DNA from: Nucisporomicrobium flavum
GTDB lineage: Bacteria > Actinomycetota > Actinomycetes > Mycobacteriales > Micromonosporaceae
Direction of reading: 5' to 3'
NCBI RefSeq assembly: GCF_016464385.1
Contig: NZ_JADMLH010000008.1
Coordinates: 70,621-129,677 of the forward strand
Length of the DNA stretch: 59,057 nt
Of this stretch, positions 8,600-16,302 are shown one piece after another. The position numbers and the translations under genes were made by a program. The first letter of the stretch is position 1; each line of letters opens with the position of its first letter. Under the pieces are notes generated by a model. It ran no database searches and was not told the DNA's origin. It saw only the letters and a program-made list of their open reading frames with translations.

Positions 8600-9797
8600 G
8601 CGGCGCCCGCTCGACCGGGCACGACATGCAGCGCGGGCCGCCGCGGCCGGAGCCGAGCTCGGAGCCGCTGATCGCGATGACCTCGATGCCGGCGCGTTCC
8701 AGCTGCGCGTTGGTCTCGACGTTGCGCTCGTACGCCACGCACAGCCGTGGGGCCAGCGCGAGCGTGTTGTTGCCGTCGTCCCACTGCTCCCGCTCGGCGG
8801 TCACCGGGTCCAGGCCGGTGTCGATGATGCGCAGCCGGTCGATGCCCATCGCCTCGGCCGCGGCGACCAGGAACGGCCGGCCCTCGCCCACCACCGGTTC
8901 ACCATCGAAACCCTTGGTCACCGGGTACGCCCGCAGCGCGTCGGCGACGTTCGGATACATCACCACGGCGTCGACGTCGACCATCGTGCAGACGGTGTCG
9001 AGGTGCATCGTGGCGCGCTCCTGCGCGATCGGCACCACGAGGATTGTCTCCGCCAGGCCGGCCGCGAAGACCCGGCGGGCCAGCCGCTCGGCGCCGGCGG
9101 GCGTGGTGCGCTCCCCCACGCCGATCGCGAGCACGTCCGGGGCGAGCAGCAGCACGTCGCCGCCCTCCACGTGCTCGAGGCCGGGGGTGTACAGCAGCTC
9201 CGTGCCGGCGAACCGGGGGTGGTGCGTGTAGATGGCCCGGGTCAGCGTGGTCTCGCGGTTGCGGGCGGGCATCGCGAGGCTCGTGACCGCCACCTTGTCG
9301 CGTACCCATACCGACGAGTCGCGGGTGAACAGCAGGTTCGGCAGCGGATCGATGACGAAGTCGTGCCGGTCCATCAGCTCGTACACCAGGCCGCCGGTCC
9401 GGCCGGGTCCCGGCTTGACCTCCTCGTGCGCCAGGCCGGCCATGAGCACGTGGGCCAGCTCGGGCGGGGCGAGGTCGGCCAGGTGGGCGGCGACGCGCTC
9501 GCGGAGGGTGTCGCCCAGCCGGGTCGACTCCAGGACGCTGCGCGTGAGTTCGGCCCGGGCCTCGGCCACCGCGAGCGTCTCCTCCAGCAGACCGCCGAGG
9601 TAGAGCACCTCCACGCCGCGGTCGCGCAGGGCCTGGGCGAACCGGTCGTGCTCCTCCTGCGCCCGGCCGACCCAGGGGATGCCGTCGAAGAGGAGGGAGT
9701 CGTTGTTGCGCGGGGTGAGCCGGGCAAGCTCGGCGCCGGGCCGGTGCAGGATCACGGTGGCGAGGCGGCCGACCTCGCTGTCGACGTATGGGGCCAC
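8571..9797 (-). CDS. arcA: Arginine deiminase
   Basis: The 408-residue protein should hydrolyse L-arginine to citrulline and ammonia. Family motifs are clear: GRLATVILHRPGAEL at the N-terminus, LLFTRDSSVW, EGGDVLLL, HLDTVCTMVD, and the C-terminal GGPRCMSCP with nucleophile Cys390. An extra Cys sits three residues later where many family members have Met or Pro. The GTG start lies 7 bases after TAGGCT on the minus strand, a leaderless pattern. No arcB, arcC or arginine-ornithine antiporter is nearby, so it is not part of a classic fermentative ADI operon. Confidence 0.95.
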   Translation of the reverse strand: MAPYVDSEVGRLATVILHRPGAELARLTPRNNDSLLFDGIPWVGRAQEEHDRFAQALRDRGVEVLYLGGLLEETLAVAEARAELTRSVLESTRLGDTLRERVAAHLADLAPPELAHVLMAGLAHEEVKPGPGRTGGLVYELMDRHDFVIDPLPNLLFTRDSSVWVRDKVAVTSLAMPARNRETTLTRAIYTHHPRFAGTELLYTPGLEHVEGGDVLLLAPDVLAIGVGERTTPAGAERLARRVFAAGLAETILVVPIAQERATMHLDTVCTMVDVDAVVMYPNVADALRAYPVTKGFDGEPVVGEGRPFLVAAAEAMGIDRLRIIDTGLDPVTAEREQWDDGNNTLALAPRLCVAYERNVETNAQLERAGIEVIAISGSELGSGRGGPRCMSCPVERAPLSPPARATR

Positions 9798-9860
9798 GCC
9801 GTCGAGCCTAGATCCTGCGGCCGGATCCAGCGCGGTGAGCCGATTTTGTCTCCACTGTCC

Positions 9861-9904
9861 GCATCCGTCCTGTGACCTAGCGCCAAGATCCGGGAGACGG
9901 ATGC
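9861..9904. promoter_or_regulatory. Inverted repeat GCATCCGTC-N26-GACGGATGC
   Basis: Perfect 9-bp arms lie in the divergent gap between arcA (minus) and the NERD-like gene (plus), about 65 bases upstream of the arcA start. It could be a paired operator site. No known regulator consensus is recognised. Confidence 0.3.
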
Positions 9905-10000
9905 AGACCTGCTAAGGGTCGGCTAACTTGACGGAGGACGTTTCGGATCCCAGGGGAGCCCTAGGTCGCGTGATGCACCATACGGAAAAAGAGCTTGTGC

Positions 10001-10129
10001 GTGAATGCGGCATTCATCCCCACTCATTCCGCTTTCTCTCCTGTCCCACGGGTTGCTTGAGTACCGGGTCAAACACTTACCGTAGTGGAAAGAGAGCCCG
10101 ATGGACCTTTTGCCGGAGGTCGCAGTGAC
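10001..10129 (+). repeat. Duplicated upstream element, copy B
   Basis: Second copy of the element at 7395-7523, with the same 23-base block (10009-10031), TACCGGGTCAA (10062-10072) and a TACCGT (10078-10083), which fits the TANNNT -10 form used elsewhere in the window. It ends inside the first codons of the NERD-like gene. Because spacing is kept across about 120 bases, this is probably a conserved promoter or leader and not a chance match. Confidence 0.75.
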
Positions 10130-10865
10130 TGTCTTCCCCGCCCGCCCACCCGCCCTTCCCGCTCCGCACCGCAGCTACCCGCCAGCTCTGGAACCCCGTC
10201 GCGACGCACCACCCGCGGCGTTGGAGCCGGTACGCCCCAGCCCCGTCGAGTGGGCCCGCCGCCGCCGCGCCGAACGTGACGCCCGCCGTCTCGAGGCCGC
10301 CGGTGCCCGTGCGCTGACCCGCCTCGACCGCCTGGGCCCCGCGTGGCACATCGTCGACTGGCCGCGTACCGACTCGCAGGCGTACGAGTACGACCCCAGC
10401 GACAACCGCGCCGGCTTCCTGGCGATCGGACCCGGCGGCGTGTACGCCGTCACCGTCGCCGACCACGGCCGCGCCCGCGTGCTGATCGCCGGTGACGTGG
10501 TGCAGATCAACGGCAAGCGCCCGGCGTACGTGTCCGAGGCCCGCCGTGACGCCAAGCGCGCCGGCCGGGCGATGAGCTCCGCCGTGGGCATCACCGTGCC
10601 GGTCACGCCCGTGCTGGCCTTCGTGGGCTCCGGCGTGATCAGCGTGCACGGCCTGCCGAAGGACTGCCTGGTGGCCACCCACAAGGAACTCGACCGGCTG
10701 CTCATCGCCGGCGGCGCCCGCATCTCGCCGGCCACCGCCAGCAAACTGTCGGCCGTGGCACAACACCCCGCCACCTGGGCCAACGCGCCATACCGGCCGG
10801 CCGGCGACTATCGCTGGTACGCGGGCGGCCAAACGGCCGCTGACAAGCGGGCAACCCGCCGGTAA
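10101..10865 (+). CDS. NERD-like (nuclease-related domain) protein
   Basis: The 254-residue soluble protein has a proline-rich start and a basic segment (WARRRRAERDARR), then a domain resembling NERD: GPAWHIVDWPRTD, FLAIGPGGVYAVTV, VVQINGKRPAYVSEARRDAKRAGRAMS, and VTPVLAFVGSG. NERD domains are related to PD-(D/E)xK nucleases, but the usual acidic-x-Lys step after the GPGGV strand is here VTVADHG, with no catalytic lysine visible. It may therefore be inactive or only a structural relative. The ATG at 10101 follows repeat element B by 17 bases, with GAAAGAG as a plausible ribosome site. Confidence 0.6.
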   Translation: MDLLPEVAVTVFPARPPALPAPHRSYPPALEPRRDAPPAALEPVRPSPVEWARRRRAERDARRLEAAGARALTRLDRLGPAWHIVDWPRTDSQAYEYDPSDNRAGFLAIGPGGVYAVTVADHGRARVLIAGDVVQINGKRPAYVSEARRDAKRAGRAMSSAVGITVPVTPVLAFVGSGVISVHGLPKDCLVATHKELDRLLIAGGARISPATASKLSAVAQHPATWANAPYRPAGDYRWYAGGQTAADKRATRR

Positions 10866-10898
10866 CGTTCCCTGCAGTGCACCGCTCGCCGTCGAGGC

Positions 10899-10926
10899 TT
10901 GACGCGAGCGACGCCGGCCGGACACT
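10899..10926 (+). promoter_or_regulatory. Sigma-70-type promoter TTGACG-16-GACACT
   Basis: TTGACG and GACACT are separated by 16 bases. The -10-like hexamer ends 6 bases before the GTG at 10933, so transcription would begin at or beside the start codon of the PAS protein (leaderless). It is the only site here where I see a near-consensus -35 box. Confidence 0.55.
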
Positions 10927-10932
10927 CGAGGT

Positions 10933-11484
10933 GTGAGACCGTTGGAGTCTCGGGACCTCGCGGTCCGGCCGGAGTCGGGTCCGCCGGACGGCACGCAGAT
11001 CAGGGAGGTGCGGGTGGCGCACGTCGAGCTCTCACTCTCGGGAGCGTTCGTGCCACAGGCGCGGACGCCGGTCGAATCCGAGTTCGTCTCGAACATCGAC
11101 CGGTGGGCCGCGACGGTCTGGCAGGCCGTCGAGCCGTGCCTGGTGCTCGACGTGAGTTCCACCATCGTCGCCGTGTCGCCGTCCGCCAGCGACCTGCTCG
11201 GCCTGGCCAAGGGCGCCGAGGTCGTCGGCCGGCCCCTGCTCGGCGGCGACGGGGCGCTGCGCCTCATCGACTTCACGGCCGGCGGAGGCGACCTCAGCGA
11301 GCAGGAGATCGAGAAGATCCCACCGCTGCTGGCGCTGACCTCGGAGCGGCTCGCCCGGGGCCTGATGCGCATCCAGCCGCCCAAGGGAAAGCGGCACGTC
11401 ACCGTGGACGCGATCGCCACGCCGATCTCCGAGACCGGCCGGGTCGTCGCCTCGCTGACGTTCTTCTCCGCGATCCGCTACTGA
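10933..11484 (+). CDS. PAS domain-containing protein
   Basis: The 183-residue protein has a PAS-like core: WQAVEPCLVLDVSSTIVAVSPSASDLLG followed by GRPLL, LIDFTAGGG, and a C-terminal strand pair (VTVDAIATPISETGRVVASLTFFSAI). No output domain is attached, so it would signal by protein contact or by binding a small ligand. Two starts are credible: GTG 10933, leaderless behind a TTGACG promoter, and GTG 11014, which has AGGGAGG 5 bases upstream and gives 156 residues. I list the longer form. No partner gene is evident. Confidence 0.75.
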   Translation: MRPLESRDLAVRPESGPPDGTQIREVRVAHVELSLSGAFVPQARTPVESEFVSNIDRWAATVWQAVEPCLVLDVSSTIVAVSPSASDLLGLAKGAEVVGRPLLGGDGALRLIDFTAGGGDLSEQEIEKIPPLLALTSERLARGLMRIQPPKGKRHVTVDAIATPISETGRVVASLTFFSAIRY

Positions 11485-11561
11485 CCCGCGGTCACCCATG
11501 TGGTGATCACCGCACCCATCACCCATTGGGGTGACGGGGGTTCGGACCGTAGTCTTCCCTC

Positions 11562-11951
11562 ATGCTCGATCTCGACCTGCTCCCGGAGGAGTACGCGGTG
11601 TGCCGGCTGCCCGCCGGTTCCCCCCTGCCCGCCTCCCTGAGCAACGGTCCGGACGACAAGAGCGTCATCTCGGTGACCTGGACGCCGGACGAGATGTCGA
11701 TCATCTGTCCGAGCGACCGGGTGCCCGACGGCGCCACGGTGGAGGCGGCCTGGCGCTGCCTGCGCGTGGTGGGACCGCTCGACCTGGCGCTGACCGGGGT
11801 TCTCGCCTCGCTGGTGACCCCGCTGGCCGACGCCCGGGTCAACATCATCGCCTTCTCGACGTACGACACGGACTATCTGCTGGTGCCGCGGGTGCGCCTG
11901 ACCGAGGCGATGGACACGCTCTCGGCCGTCGGCCACCGCATCGCGGTCTGA
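11562..11951 (+). CDS. ACT domain-containing protein
   Basis: The 129-residue protein has paired ACT-like halves. The first includes YAVCRLPAG, VISVTWTPDEMSIICP; the second has LTGVLASLVTPLADARVNIIAFSTYDTDYLLV. This resembles the small stand-alone ACT family often annotated as amino-acid binding. It is a likely cytoplasmic ligand sensor with no enzymatic part. The ATG lies 6 bases after TAGTCT (leaderless). It lies two genes upstream of pheA, whose own C-terminus is an ACT domain, but no regulatory link can be shown. Confidence 0.82.
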   Translation: MLDLDLLPEEYAVCRLPAGSPLPASLSNGPDDKSVISVTWTPDEMSIICPSDRVPDGATVEAAWRCLRVVGPLDLALTGVLASLVTPLADARVNIIAFSTYDTDYLLVPRVRLTEAMDTLSAVGHRIAV

Positions 11952-12015
11952 CGGTCCGTGCACCGCGACCGGATCGAGACCTTTGTCCGGGCCCCGGACG
12001 ACCTACCATGAGCGC

Positions 12016-12651
12016 GTGCTGCGGGATGTTCGACGCCGGGCCGCCCGGCGGCTGCTGCCGTTCGTGGCCGCGCTGACGGCGCTCGCCGCGTGCGGTGAGC
12101 CGCCCGCGCCGCCGGCCAGTTCCCCGCCCGAGCCGGCCGGGAGCTCCAGCGCCGGGGCGTCGGCTTCGGCGTACGCGCCGGGTGTCGTGCCCACTGTGCC
12201 GACGACGCTTCCCCCGGCCGGGCTCCCCACGGCAGGGCTGCCCACCGGTGGGGTGCCGCCGGCGTACACGCCGTACACGCCTTTCACCCCGCCGGCGACC
12301 ACGGGGGCCACGCCGGCGACCACGACCCCACGGACGCCGGGGCCGCCGGGAGCGCCGAAATGCACCGCCGGGCCGAGCGCCGCGCAGGTGATCGCCGTCG
12401 TGAAGGGCACGCCCGGCATCCCGGACCGCGAGCTGAAGGTCATCGACGGGCCGTTCTGCTCGGGTACGTGGCAGATCGCGACCGTCGAGATCGTGGCCCG
12501 GGACGCCGAGCAGAAGTACGAGCCGCTGTTCGTGGTGACCACGGGCAAGCCGTCGACGCTCCGGCTCGTCGAGGCCGGCACCGACGTGTGCAGCCAGCAG
12601 GTGCAGAACGACGCCCCGGCGGGCATCCGAGTGCGCGCGTGCGGCGCGTGA
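12016..12651 (+). CDS. Putative lipoprotein with Pro/Thr-rich linker
   Basis: The 211-residue protein starts with a basic N-region (RDVRRRAARR), a hydrophobic stretch and the lipobox ALAAC, followed by a long Pro/Ser/Thr/Ala/Gly linker. A small C-terminal domain has three cysteines (KCTAGPSAAQV, FCSGTWQI, VCSQQVQ). It is predicted to be an exported, lipid-anchored extracellular protein. The GTG at 12016 is chosen because TACCAT ends 6 bases before it and because it gives a normal signal peptide length. I do not recognise the C-terminal domain. Confidence 0.7.
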   Translation: MLRDVRRRAARRLLPFVAALTALAACGEPPAPPASSPPEPAGSSSAGASASAYAPGVVPTVPTTLPPAGLPTAGLPTGGVPPAYTPYTPFTPPATTGATPATTTPRTPGPPGAPKCTAGPSAAQVIAVVKGTPGIPDRELKVIDGPFCSGTWQIATVEIVARDAEQKYEPLFVVTTGKPSTLRLVEAGTDVCSQQVQNDAPAGIRVRACGA

Positions 12652-12677
12652 GGTGCGGTTCGCCATAGGGTGGTGGC

Positions 12678-13634
12678 ATGCCCGGCACGCCACCGACCCG
12701 ATTCGTGTATCTCGGCCCCGAGGGGACCTTCACCGAGCAGGCCCTGCGGACCATCCCCGCCGCCGAGCGGGGGATCCGCACCCCGGCGCGGAGCGTGCCC
12801 GAAGCACTCGAGGCGGTGCGGGCCGGTGAGGCCGACGCCGCCCTGGTGCCGCTCGAGAATTCCGTCGGCGGGGCCGTGCCGGTCACGCTGGACGAGCTCG
12901 GTACGGGCAGCCCACTGGTCATCACCCGCGAGGTGGTGCTGCCGGTCGAGTTCGTGCTCGGATCGGCCTCGCTGACGCCGCTCGCGGCCATCCGTACGGT
13001 CGCCGCGCACCCGCAGGCCTCCGCGCAGTGCCGCAACTGGCTGCGCGCCAACCTGCCCGACGCGGTGGTTGTCGACATGCTGTCCAACGCCGCCTCCGCC
13101 GCGGCCGCAGCGGCCGGTGAGTACGACGCGGCGATCTGCGCCCCGATCGGGATCCCGCGCAACAACCTCACCGTGCTGGCCGAGAAGATCGCCGACCACG
13201 CCGACGCGGTGACCCGCTTCGCGCTGCTGTCCCGCCCGGCCGCGCCCGCCCCGCCGACCGGGGACGACGTGACGTCGCTGGCCGTGATGATCGCGCACGA
13301 CCGGGTCGGGGCGCTGCTGTCGGTGCTCACCGAGCTGGCGGTCCGGGGCATCAACCTGTCCCGCATCGAGTCCCGGCCGACCGGCGAGCAGCTCGGCGTG
13401 TACGTCTTCTTCCTCGACTGCACCGGCCACGTCGCGGAGCCGCGGCTGGGCGAGGCGCTGCAGGGCCTGCGCCGGATCTGCGCGGAGGTGCGCTTCCTGG
13501 GGTCGTACCCGCGCCACCGCTGGTCGAGGCAGGCGCAGGAAGAGCCGCTGCCGACGCAGCCGGGACTGACCAACGAGGACTTCGCGGACAGCGCGGCGTG
13601 GCTGGCCCGGCTGCGGTCCGGCGAGCCGTCCTGA
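12678..13634 (+). CDS. pheA: Prephenate dehydratase
   Basis: The 318-residue enzyme converts prephenate to phenylpyruvate in phenylalanine synthesis. The catalytic region shows YLGPEGTFTEQAL, VPLENSVGGAV and a TRFALLSR motif, and the C-terminal ACT domain has INLSRIESRPTG (about 225-236), the phenylalanine feedback site. There is no fused chorismate mutase. TAGGGT ends 6 bases before the ATG, a leaderless start. In mycobacteria pheA lies close to serS; here serS follows about 2.7 kb later, a loosely similar arrangement. Confidence 0.96.
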   Translation: MPGTPPTRFVYLGPEGTFTEQALRTIPAAERGIRTPARSVPEALEAVRAGEADAALVPLENSVGGAVPVTLDELGTGSPLVITREVVLPVEFVLGSASLTPLAAIRTVAAHPQASAQCRNWLRANLPDAVVVDMLSNAASAAAAAAGEYDAAICAPIGIPRNNLTVLAEKIADHADAVTRFALLSRPAAPAPPTGDDVTSLAVMIAHDRVGALLSVLTELAVRGINLSRIESRPTGEQLGVYVFFLDCTGHVAEPRLGEALQGLRRICAEVRFLGSYPRHRWSRQAQEEPLPTQPGLTNEDFADSAAWLARLRSGEPS

Positions 13635-13653
13635 TCCACGCACGCAGAATGAA

Positions 13654-13686
13654 GGGCCAGGGCCAGCGAATGCTGGGCCCCGGCCC
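13654..13686 (+). terminator. Hairpin after pheA
   Basis: The GC-rich arms GGGCCAGGGCCAGC and GCTGGGCCCCGGCCC, with loop GAAT, begin about 20 bases after the pheA stop. The pairing has small imperfections and no T-run. It lies between converging genes and may serve both. Confidence 0.55.
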
Positions 13687-13757
13687 GGCCTCGACGGGAG
13701 TTGCGGTCCGCACCACCCACCGAGCTACGACATGAAGTTCTTGATCTTGCTCTTGGG

Positions 13758-14492
13758 CTAGCCGCCCAGCAGGTTGCCGAGGATGCCGCCCTGCTGCTGC
13801 TGGCCCTGCGCGGCGCCGGCGAGGCCGCCCGGCGGCTCCTCCGACGGCTGCACGACCACGAAGCCCTGGCCGGCGAAGCTCATCGTGAAGCGCTCGCCGG
13901 TGGTGCGGCCCAGCAGCGTGCCGAGGCCGAGCTGCTCGGCGCGGTGGTAGCCGGTCTGCAGGTTGGCCGACCAGCAGATAGCCGCCTGCGGGTCCACATA
14001 GGTGGGCTGGTCGACCGTGAGCACGACCGGCGTGCCCTTCGTCGTCACCGCGATCCGGCCGTGGCCGGTGAAGACGCAGTTGAACAGGCCCGCGTTGGAC
14101 ATCATGCCGGCGCCCTGCACCATCTTGATGTCGTAGGTGAGCGACGAGTCGAAGGCCAGCACGTTCGCGCCGTTGATGGACAGGGCGTCGCCGGGCTCGA
14201 GGTCGATCAGGTGGATGTCGGCGGCGCGCTCGGCGAGGAAGACGTCACCGCGGCCGGACACCCGCATCAGCGGTACGCCCTCGCCGGTGAGCTTCTGCTT
14301 CAGGAACTTGCCGATGCCGCCCGAGCCCAGCGCCTCGAACTGCACCTGCCCCTGGTACGCGACCATCGAGCCGACCCGGGCCATGAAGTCGCCGTTCAGC
14401 TCCGCCTTGAGCAGTTTCGAATTCTGCAGCCGGAGACCGGGCTGGGCCGACTCCTTCTCGAGGTTGTCCGCCGAGAACAGATCGCTGCGCAT
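13758..14492 (-). CDS. AIM24 family protein
   Basis: The 244-residue protein matches the AIM24/TIGR00266-like beta-sandwich family: LKAELNGDFMARVGSMVAYQG, GVPLMRVSGRGDVFLAERAADIHLIDLEPGDALSINGANVLAFD, GLFNCVFTGHGRIAVTTKG, and a Gln/Gly-rich tail ending GGILGNLLGG. The biochemical role is unknown. The ATG at 14492 has a strong AGGAGG 6 bases upstream. It lies downstream of the metallopeptidase gene on the same strand with about a 66-base gap, so co-transcription is possible. Confidence 0.88.
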   Translation of the reverse strand: MRSDLFSADNLEKESAQPGLRLQNSKLLKAELNGDFMARVGSMVAYQGQVQFEALGSGGIGKFLKQKLTGEGVPLMRVSGRGDVFLAERAADIHLIDLEPGDALSINGANVLAFDSSLTYDIKMVQGAGMMSNAGLFNCVFTGHGRIAVTTKGTPVVLTVDQPTYVDPQAAICWSANLQTGYHRAEQLGLGTLLGRTTGERFTMSFAGQGFVVVQPSEEPPGGLAGAAQGQQQQGGILGNLLGG

Positions 14493-14558
14493 GAAGGTCC
14501 TCCTGTAAGCGTGGAGTATCAGGGTAGGACCGGACGGCAACGGTGAGGGCTCGGACGT

Positions 14559-14921
14559 TCAGCCCCAACCCAGCTCGTGCAGCCGGTGATCGTCGATGCC
14601 GAAATGGTGGGCGATCTCGTGCACCACCGTGATGGCCACCTCGTCGATGACGTCCGTCTCGGTCTCGCAGACGTTCAACGTGGGCAGCCGGTAGATCGTG
14701 ATGGTGTCGGGCAGCACGCCGGCGTAGTCCCAGCCCCGCCGGGTGAGGTCGATGCCCTGGTAGAGCCCGAGCAGGTCCATGCTGCCGTCGGGTGGCAGGT
14801 CCTCGACCAGGATCACCACGTTGCTCATCGTCCTGAGCAGCTCGGCCGGCACCTCGTCGAGGGCCTCGCCGACCAGTTCCTCGAAGCGTTCACGGCTCAT
14901 CTCGACCGGCACGCCGACCAT
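14559..14921 (-). CDS. Zincin-like metallopeptidase family protein
   Basis: The 120-residue protein ends with HEIAHHFGIDDHRLHELGW, giving HExxHxxGxxD (H101, E102, H105, D111) as in the small zincin_1 family of actinobacteria. The N-terminal part (SRERFEELVGEALDEVPAEL) is also typical. It should bind zinc; peptidase activity has not been generally established for the family. There is no signal peptide. An internal ATG at 14900 is an alternative start. Confidence 0.85.
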   Translation of the reverse strand: MVGVPVEMSRERFEELVGEALDEVPAELLRTMSNVVILVEDLPPDGSMDLLGLYQGIDLTRRGWDYAGVLPDTITIYRLPTLNVCETETDVIDEVAITVVHEIAHHFGIDDHRLHELGWG

Positions 14922-15004
14922 TGTGCTCCACCGGCGGCGTTTTCCGGTGGCCGTGCCGCGGCGCTCCGCCCACCCGGGAGCGGGCGGAGTGCGCGCGGGC
15001 CGGA

Positions 15005-15433
15005 TCAGGCCAGGGTGGCGCTGAGGGTGATCTGGGCGCCGGGGGAGAGCAGCCGCGAGATCGGGCAGTTCTCCTTGGCACCCTCGGCGAGCTTCTGGAA
15101 CGTGTCGGCGTCGACATTCGGGACGTCGCCGACGGTCTCCAGGTCGATGCGGGTGACGCCGAAGCCGGCGTCGGTCTTGTCGAGGTGCACCTTGGCGGTG
15201 GTGTCGACGGAGGTGGGGGTGAAACCGGCGTCCGCAAGAGCCTTCGAGAACGCCATCGAGAAGCAGCCGGCGTGCGCGGCGGCGATCAGCTCCTCGGGGT
15301 TGGTCCCCTCGCCCTCCTCGAAGCGGGACTTGAAGGAGTAGTTCCCCTCGTACCCGCCCTTTCCGGTCTTGACGGTTCCGGAGCCCTCGGTGAGGTTGCC
15401 CGACCAGCGGGCGGAAGCAGTGCGAATAGGCAT
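15005..15433 (-). CDS. OsmC family peroxiredoxin
   Basis: The 142-residue protein has both redox cysteines of OsmC/Ohr thiol peroxidases: C57 in HAGCFSMAFS and C123 in ENCPISRLL. The opening TASARWSGNLTEGSGTVKT and GTNPEELIAAAHAGC favour OsmC over Ohr. It should reduce organic hydroperoxides with lipoyl or similar thiols. The ATG lies 7 bases after TAGCGT on the minus strand (leaderless), which fixes this start. It is divergent from the membrane protein gene. Confidence 0.93.
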   Translation of the reverse strand: MPIRTASARWSGNLTEGSGTVKTGKGGYEGNYSFKSRFEEGEGTNPEELIAAAHAGCFSMAFSKALADAGFTPTSVDTTAKVHLDKTDAGFGVTRIDLETVGDVPNVDADTFQKLAEGAKENCPISRLLSPGAQITLSATLA

Positions 15434-15500
15434 ACCGACGACGCTAGTCCATGTCCCGCGTCGCTGGTCGGCGGACGGCCCGCGGGACATGATGGGTGTC

Positions 15501-16268
15501 ATGTCGCAGAGCCAGGAAGCCGTGGTCGAGTTCGGCCCCGCCGGCGACGACGGACCGCCGCGCCGCCGCACCGGGATCGGCGGTTTCCTCGCCGGGACCC
15601 TGCGGGACCGCCGGCTCGTGCCGGTCGCCGCGGCGCTCGGTGCGCTCGCGCTGTTCGGCTCGCTGATCTCGGAGTGGCAGATCACCGCGATCGACGAGAC
15701 GGTCCTGCGCGGGGCCGACACCGGCCAGCGGCCGTTCACGACCACGATCGCCGATCTCGGCGGCTGGGGCGGCGGCTATCTGGCCGGGCTGTTCCTGCTG
15801 GTGACCGCGACCGTGCTCACGCTCTTCGGCCCCGTCGCGGGGCGGGCGTACGCGCGCCTCACCGCGTTGAGCGCCGGTGGGTTGCTGCTGGCCGTGGTGG
15901 TGACGCTGTGGTCGTACCTGGGGGAGACCAGCCGGATCGTCGGGCAGATCGACGCGATGACCCTCGACGACGACCAGATGCAGGTGTCGGTGGGCCGCGG
16001 CCTGTGGTGCGCGGGGGTCGGTGTCGCGTTGGTCACGCTCGCCGCATGGCTCGCCGGGCGCGGCCTCCCGGCGCCCACCGCGGCCCCGGGGGAGGCTCCG
16101 GGAGCCGGTGCGGGCGAGGAGCCCGTGGAGCCGGTGTGGGCGTGGCGGCGGCCGCCCGCCGAGGAGGAGACCCCGGAGGCGCCGTTCGACCTGACCGTCG
16201 CGCCGGTCAAGCCGTGGACCGCCTCGGACGACAGCCGCGACAAGGCGGACCCCGGCATATCCGGGTGA
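15501..16268 (+). CDS. Multi-pass membrane protein of unknown function
   Basis: The 255-residue protein has about four hydrophobic segments (LVPVAAALGALALFGSL, GGYLAGLFLLVTATVLTLF, LTALSAGGLLLAVVVTLW, GVGVALVTLAAWLAG), then an acidic Pro/Glu-rich cytoplasmic-looking tail. It is vaguely like PAP2-type membrane proteins in layout, but no phosphatase motif is visible. An ATG at 15489 is an alternative start. It precedes serS by 34 bases, though serS seems to have its own promoter. I do not recognise a family. Confidence 0.65.
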   Translation: MSQSQEAVVEFGPAGDDGPPRRRTGIGGFLAGTLRDRRLVPVAAALGALALFGSLISEWQITAIDETVLRGADTGQRPFTTTIADLGGWGGGYLAGLFLLVTATVLTLFGPVAGRAYARLTALSAGGLLLAVVVTLWSYLGETSRIVGQIDAMTLDDDQMQVSVGRGLWCAGVGVALVTLAAWLAGRGLPAPTAAPGEAPGAGAGEEPVEPVWAWRRPPAEEETPEAPFDLTVAPVKPWTASDDSRDKADPGISG

Positions 16269-16302
16269 AGATCGGACAGCGCCGCCGGTAGGCTCATCAA
16301 TC

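Noticed and set aside
9928..10128. A 66-codon plus-strand ORF spanning element B, with a peptide similar to that read through element A
   Set aside because: The similarity comes from the conserved DNA itself. It overlaps the NERD-like gene start, and another reading frame is conserved as well, so coding is not established.
11503..11527. GGTGATCACC palindrome and repeated ACCCAT before the ACT protein
   Set aside because: It is short and partly explained by local GC bias. I could not link it to any known operator and there is no second matching site.
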